The notes below the pieces were generated by a model that saw only the letters and a program-made list of their open reading frames with translations, had not been told where the DNA came from and ran no database searches. This document shows, piece after piece, positions 60,540 through 64,000 of a DNA stretch of 64,000 nt; within the stretch, counting starts at the first letter, position 1, and every line of letters begins with the position of its first letter. The stretch spans positions 30,735,992 through 30,799,991 of the forward strand of contig CM034541.1 of assembly GCA_020002185.1 (NCBI GenBank), in the 5' to 3' direction. A program made the position numbers and the translations under genes. The DNA is from Paraescarpia echinospica (Eukaryota; Annelida; Polychaeta; Sabellida; Siboglinidae).

Positions 60540-61175
60540 AGCTATCACCGTGTACACACCAAGAGGCAGACACCCGGATGCTGCTGCATGCTGCAGATGG
60601 TGTCACGCAAGGAAGACTGTCATGAGAAGAGTTGACACTGAGGTTGTCGTGCTAGCCGTCAGCTTCGCTCGCAGACTTGGCTGTGAAAGTCTTGTGGTAG
60701 CGATCGGCACAGAGAAATCATTCCGATACGTCGATGCAACTGCAATTGCACACGAGCTTGGTATTGACAAGTATAAAACACTGCCTGTTTTCCATGCACT
60801 GACCAGGTGTGATACAACATCGTATTTCTTTGAAAGAAACAAACGCACGATTGGGTATCATGGAATGCTTTCAGTGCTGTAACGCCTGCGCTGTGTGCTC
60901 GTGCAGACAGTCCCTCGACATATATCCTGATAGACGTTCGTCCAACAATCGAGAAGTCAATTATTGTACTGTATGACCGAGGCAGTTCTGAGGTCCACGT
61001 GAATCGGGCCAGACAGATCCACTTCACACAGAAAGGAAGGGAGATTGAAAAGATTCCACCAACAGAGGATTCCCTCATGCAACACCTGCTGTGAGTGGGC
61101 TACCAGGCTTGCCACGTCTGGTGCCAGGTCCTGTTGAAAGCACCACACTTGCCTAGACCAGTAGACTTCGGCTAG
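60540..61175 (+). pseudogene. XPG/PIN-nuclease-like transposon protein, frameshifted
   Basis: From about 60568 one frame reads EADTRMLLHAADGVTQG. After a shift, 60616-60882 reads KTVMRRVDTEVVVLAVSFAR, FRYVDATAIAHELG and LPVFHALTRCDTTSYFF. Further frame changes give YDRGSSEVHVNRARQIHFTQ, KIPPTEDSLMQH and YQACHVW...PRPVDFG to about 61170. EAD and DTD-type acidic pairs spaced like this are the catalytic signature of XPG/FEN1-like PIN nucleases. The whole string (EADTR, DT(D/E)VVVLA, FHALTGCDT, YDR, IPPT) recurs in uncharacterised transposon-linked animal proteins. Academ-type DNA transposons are described as encoding an XPG nuclease, so an Academ-like origin is proposed. It is non-functional: at least three frame breaks, and a stop after QHLL. 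Confidence 0.6.
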
Positions 61176-62534
61176 ACTCGAAAGGAGAATGTGTCTGAAT
61201 GGGAGGTGCAATTGATGACACTGCTACATGCAGGCAAAGTTGCTGTGCGATCATCAACTGTGGCTGCACGAAAACTGCAGAGGACAGTGTCTGTGTTTCA
61301 AAGCCAACCTGCGCTGCACAATGCTGTGTCAATGCGGTGGGTGTCAGTGAGATTTGTGAAATGTTTTGAAATCGTTGCTGTAGATTTAGAAGGCATAGGC
61401 ATCATAATCTAACGTTTGAAGTGACATTGCCCGTTTTAGATAATATCTAAGTAAAACCCTTAACTTCGTCGCATCCCAAAATATGTTTTGACACCAACTT
61501 CAAAGCTCAATGATATGTAAATATTAAGACATGGGAATAACAGACATTGTCTGCCGCCATCTTTCAAAATAGCGGATATATCAAAATGGCAGGTATGTTT
61601 AAAGTCAAAGATGGTAAAAAGTAATGTATTTGAAATCATCGTATCTAAAAAGCATACATTTTGACATCAACTTTGTGGCTCAGTGTTGTGTAGTTCTTGA
61701 GATATGGGAATAATATGCTTTGAAGGGCGCCATCTTTAAAAATGGCGGGTGTGAATGTCGGAGAAGTCCAAAAGTAACAAATCTGAATTCTTCGACCCAT
61801 AAAACATATATTTAGACACAAACATTATTGCTCTATATAACGCAGCTATTAAGATATATGGAAACTTTATTTTGCGGCCATTTTTTTTAAATGGCTGCCA
61901 TTTTTGAATGCAGCAAAATCAGGAATGCCTCCGATCTTTATAATGGTTCAATTAGTGTATAGAATAGATGAGCAAAATGTCTTGCATTTATCTGTCCTTT
62001 TATGCACAATCTTTTCACCTACCCGCTGGACTATATGGGAATAACAGGCTTTGTCTGCCGCCATCTTTCAAAATGGCGGATCTATCGTAAAGTCAATGAA
62101 GGTCAAAAGTAATGTATTTGAAATCATCGCATCTAAAAACATACATTTTGACATCAATTGTGTGGCTCTATGTAGTGCAGTTCTTGAGATATGGGAATAA
62201 TATGCTTTGAAGGGCGCCATCTTTAAAATGGCGGATATAGGCATGTAGATGAAGGTAAAACGTTATACTTTTTGATATCGCTATCCTCCAAGCTATTCAA
62301 AAACATAAACTATATGGCTCTATGTAACGCAATTATTAATATATCGTTACATTTATTCCATCTTTAAAAATGGCGGATGTGAATGTCGGAGAAGTCCAAA
62401 AGTAACAAATATGAAATCATTGACCCCTAAAACATACATCTAGACACAAATATTATTTATCTATGTAACGCAGTTATTAAGATACGTGAAATTGAATTTG
62501 GCGGCCATTTTTTTAAATGGCCGCCATTTTTGAG

Positions 62535-62665
62535 TGTGTGTGTGTGTGTGTGTGTACGTGTGCGCTTGTGTACATGAGTGTACCTGTGTGCGTATTTGCG
62601 TGTGTGTGAGTGTACGTGAATACGTGCGTGTACGTGCTTGCGTGCGTGTGTGTGCATACGTGTGT
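62535..62665. repeat. GT-rich microsatellite
   Basis: Pure GT then impure GT/GCGT/ACGT tract, joined directly to the end of element B. Confidence 0.95.
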
Positions 62666-63582
62666 GGATCCGAGCATTGAAGCGTTCTTGGTTGCATGTG
62701 CGTGTAATAATTTAATTACTAAATATTAAAATAGCCCAAAGAATATTGATAAAAGCCATAGCATCAATGTATTTATAATAATAATAGTAATATATTATAA
62801 ACTAAATCCAATGTCTAATATCTTTTGACATAAACACAAGTTCCACAACATTTTCGGATATTTTACATACGCTGGGGGACTAGTTCTCATTACGTGCAAA
62901 GGTATTCAAAAGTTAAGATTTTAGGGCTGATGCAACGTTAAAATGTTTATTAAATTTAAGAAGTATCGTTATTGTTTGTAAAAAATATAATTCATTATTT
63001 ACTGACATGATCATTTCATCAGTATTCGGGGTCTGCGATCGGGCATCTTTTTTGGCGTGAATATGCAACTTTTTTGGCTGGCAGTTGTCAATAACTCTAG
63101 CTCTAATTGTAAACAACATCAACCAGTGTTACTCTAGGTTATCCATAAAAGGCGCCAGAGATAATTTCGTGTTGTATCTAATAACATTTTGTTGATTGAC
63201 TGGTACTCAGTCCACCGTGTGGCTCCACTCTTTCTTTCACAATGTTTGCGCGTTGTTTGTTTTATTAAGCCGATTCTCATCCGGCGTAAGACGCCCAAAA
63301 CACTCACCCCGTCAAAACCACTCTAGAGTGCTTTGAACCTAAGTTTAAAACACTTTTCACATGCTGAAAATATGTCGACATTGTCGTATTACGATTTATA
63401 TTCGTATTCAGATAGGATTGACCTGAACAGTGGCCAGCTTAATACGATATGGATGATGTTGTATGAGTAAATGGCTACAGACATGTTGCGCTCTTCTGAT
63501 AACCACAATAGCGTTAATCTGCAATGATACCCGCTGCATTCGTTTGGCGGCGCCACTGAAGGTATTTATATATGTTTTCGAA
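62666..63582. other. No recognised gene
   Basis: AT-rich; small frames only. Confidence 0.4.
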
Positions 63583-64000
63583 ATTTTAACAAGATTTAAC
63601 AAGATTGCCATCCAGAAAATTACTCTGGATGGCAGGTGGACAAGGAAGCCTTTTGGCTTATCGAGAGTCCAATACTTTTTATCTACATGTATCCCGCCTT
63701 TTTAAGGTGTGTGTCGATTTTATTTTTAAACATATTCACGCTACTAGCACCAACACAATCAGGAGATAATCTGTTCCATTCATTTACAGTCCTTTGTGAG
63801 AATGAGAACTTTCTTATATCTAATCTACACTGCTCCTTTACTAATGTAGCTTCATGTCCTCTGGTCCTTCTATTTTTCTTAACTGAGAAAAAAATGTTTC
63901 TATCAATATTTTCATAACCATTCAATATTTTAAACACTTCTATGTGATCTCCTCTCAATCTCCTGGTCTCTAATGTTGTTAAACCACATTCTTTTAGGCG
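63583..64000 (-). mobile_element. CR1-clade retrotransposon copy 3 (3' end, continues outside)
   Basis: 3' terminal AACAAGATTT words, hairpin arms at 63607-63617 and 63623-63633, and the RT C-terminus in frame 63958-63683 (GDHIEVFKILNGYENIDRNI, FSQRTVNEWNRLS). Very similar to 49317-49720. The frame is still open at the window edge, so this copy could be longer and better preserved than the other two. Confidence 0.9.

Larger units (their letters stand above)
58735..62534. mobile_element. Composite element B: inverted tandem-repeat arms around degenerate genes
   Basis: The left arm, 58735-59690, holds about 1.45 copies of a 652-bp unit (GTCCAG words at 58751 and 59403). The right arm, about 61440-62534, is the reverse complement, again tandem (GGGAATAACAG at 61533 and 62037; the first unit lacks about 150 bp). 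Each unit carries several near-palindromic CCGCCAT...ATGGCGG words. The right end is cut by a GT microsatellite at 62535. The 1.75-kb interior contains an XPG/PIN-like pseudogene (plus) and a hAT-like transposase remnant (minus). The arrangement parallels element A 2 kb away, with different arm sequence. Confidence 0.75.

Overview
The window looks like draft nuclear DNA of an invertebrate animal, perhaps marine or lophotrochozoan; this is an inference, not a marker-based identification. The reasons are AT-rich intergenic DNA, single-exon animal-type genes (a rhodopsin-class GPCR and type II membrane glycosyltransferase-like proteins), non-LTR retrotransposons of CR1, L2-like and RTE type, a Penelope-like fragment, hAT, pogo and other DNA-transposon remains, very many CA, GA and TA microsatellites, and an exactly 1000-base N gap (30657-31656). 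I saw no bacterial operons, CRISPR arrays or rRNA genes, and recognised no tRNA genes.

Layout. 1-410: Penelope-like reverse transcriptase fragment (minus). 1598-2243: pogo-like transposase C-terminus (minus) whose last zinc-binding segment is duplicated. 2850-7400: microsatellites and a roughly 1 kb tandem duplication without a recognised gene. 10263-11130: THAP-like remnant with a 165-bp tandem duplication, then a pogo/Tigger-like terminus. 12233-22889: a segmental duplication carrying two near-identical intronless glycosyltransferase-like genes (13636-14697 and 19735-20808), each followed by an older 625-bp tandem repeat. A decayed RTE retrotransposon lies between the two units. 26339-26691: two abutting palindromes. 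28178-29700: hAT remnant, ATC-rich tract and 18-bp minisatellite. 33593-36050: CR1 element with intact domain order but its reverse transcriptase deleted. 36640-38475: decayed L2-like element with a 45-bp perfect hairpin. 45080-46147: the one clear host-type receptor gene, an orphan GPCR (minus). 47613-47730: possible THAP exon.

48708-52613: an RTE reverse transcriptase interrupted by a 5'-truncated CR1 copy with a 7-bp target-site duplication, followed by a 152-bp tandem repeat. 52640-53355: possible two-exon SAM-like gene piece. 53770-56865 and 58735-62534: two composite structures, each with long inverted arms made of tandem repeats around degenerate transposon-type coding sequence. The second interior holds an XPG/PIN-nuclease-like pseudogene and a hAT-like transposase remnant. 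63585-64000: the 3' end of a third CR1 copy, running off the window.

The likely functional host genes are the two glycosyltransferase-like paralogues and the GPCR. Almost everything else recognisable is a mobile-element remnant or simple repeat. The most interesting structures are the two tandem-repeat-armed elements, which may be degenerate copies of Academ-like DNA transposons; a hairpin in the CR1 3' UTR with a compensatory base change; and the nested duplication history of the glycosyltransferase-like locus.
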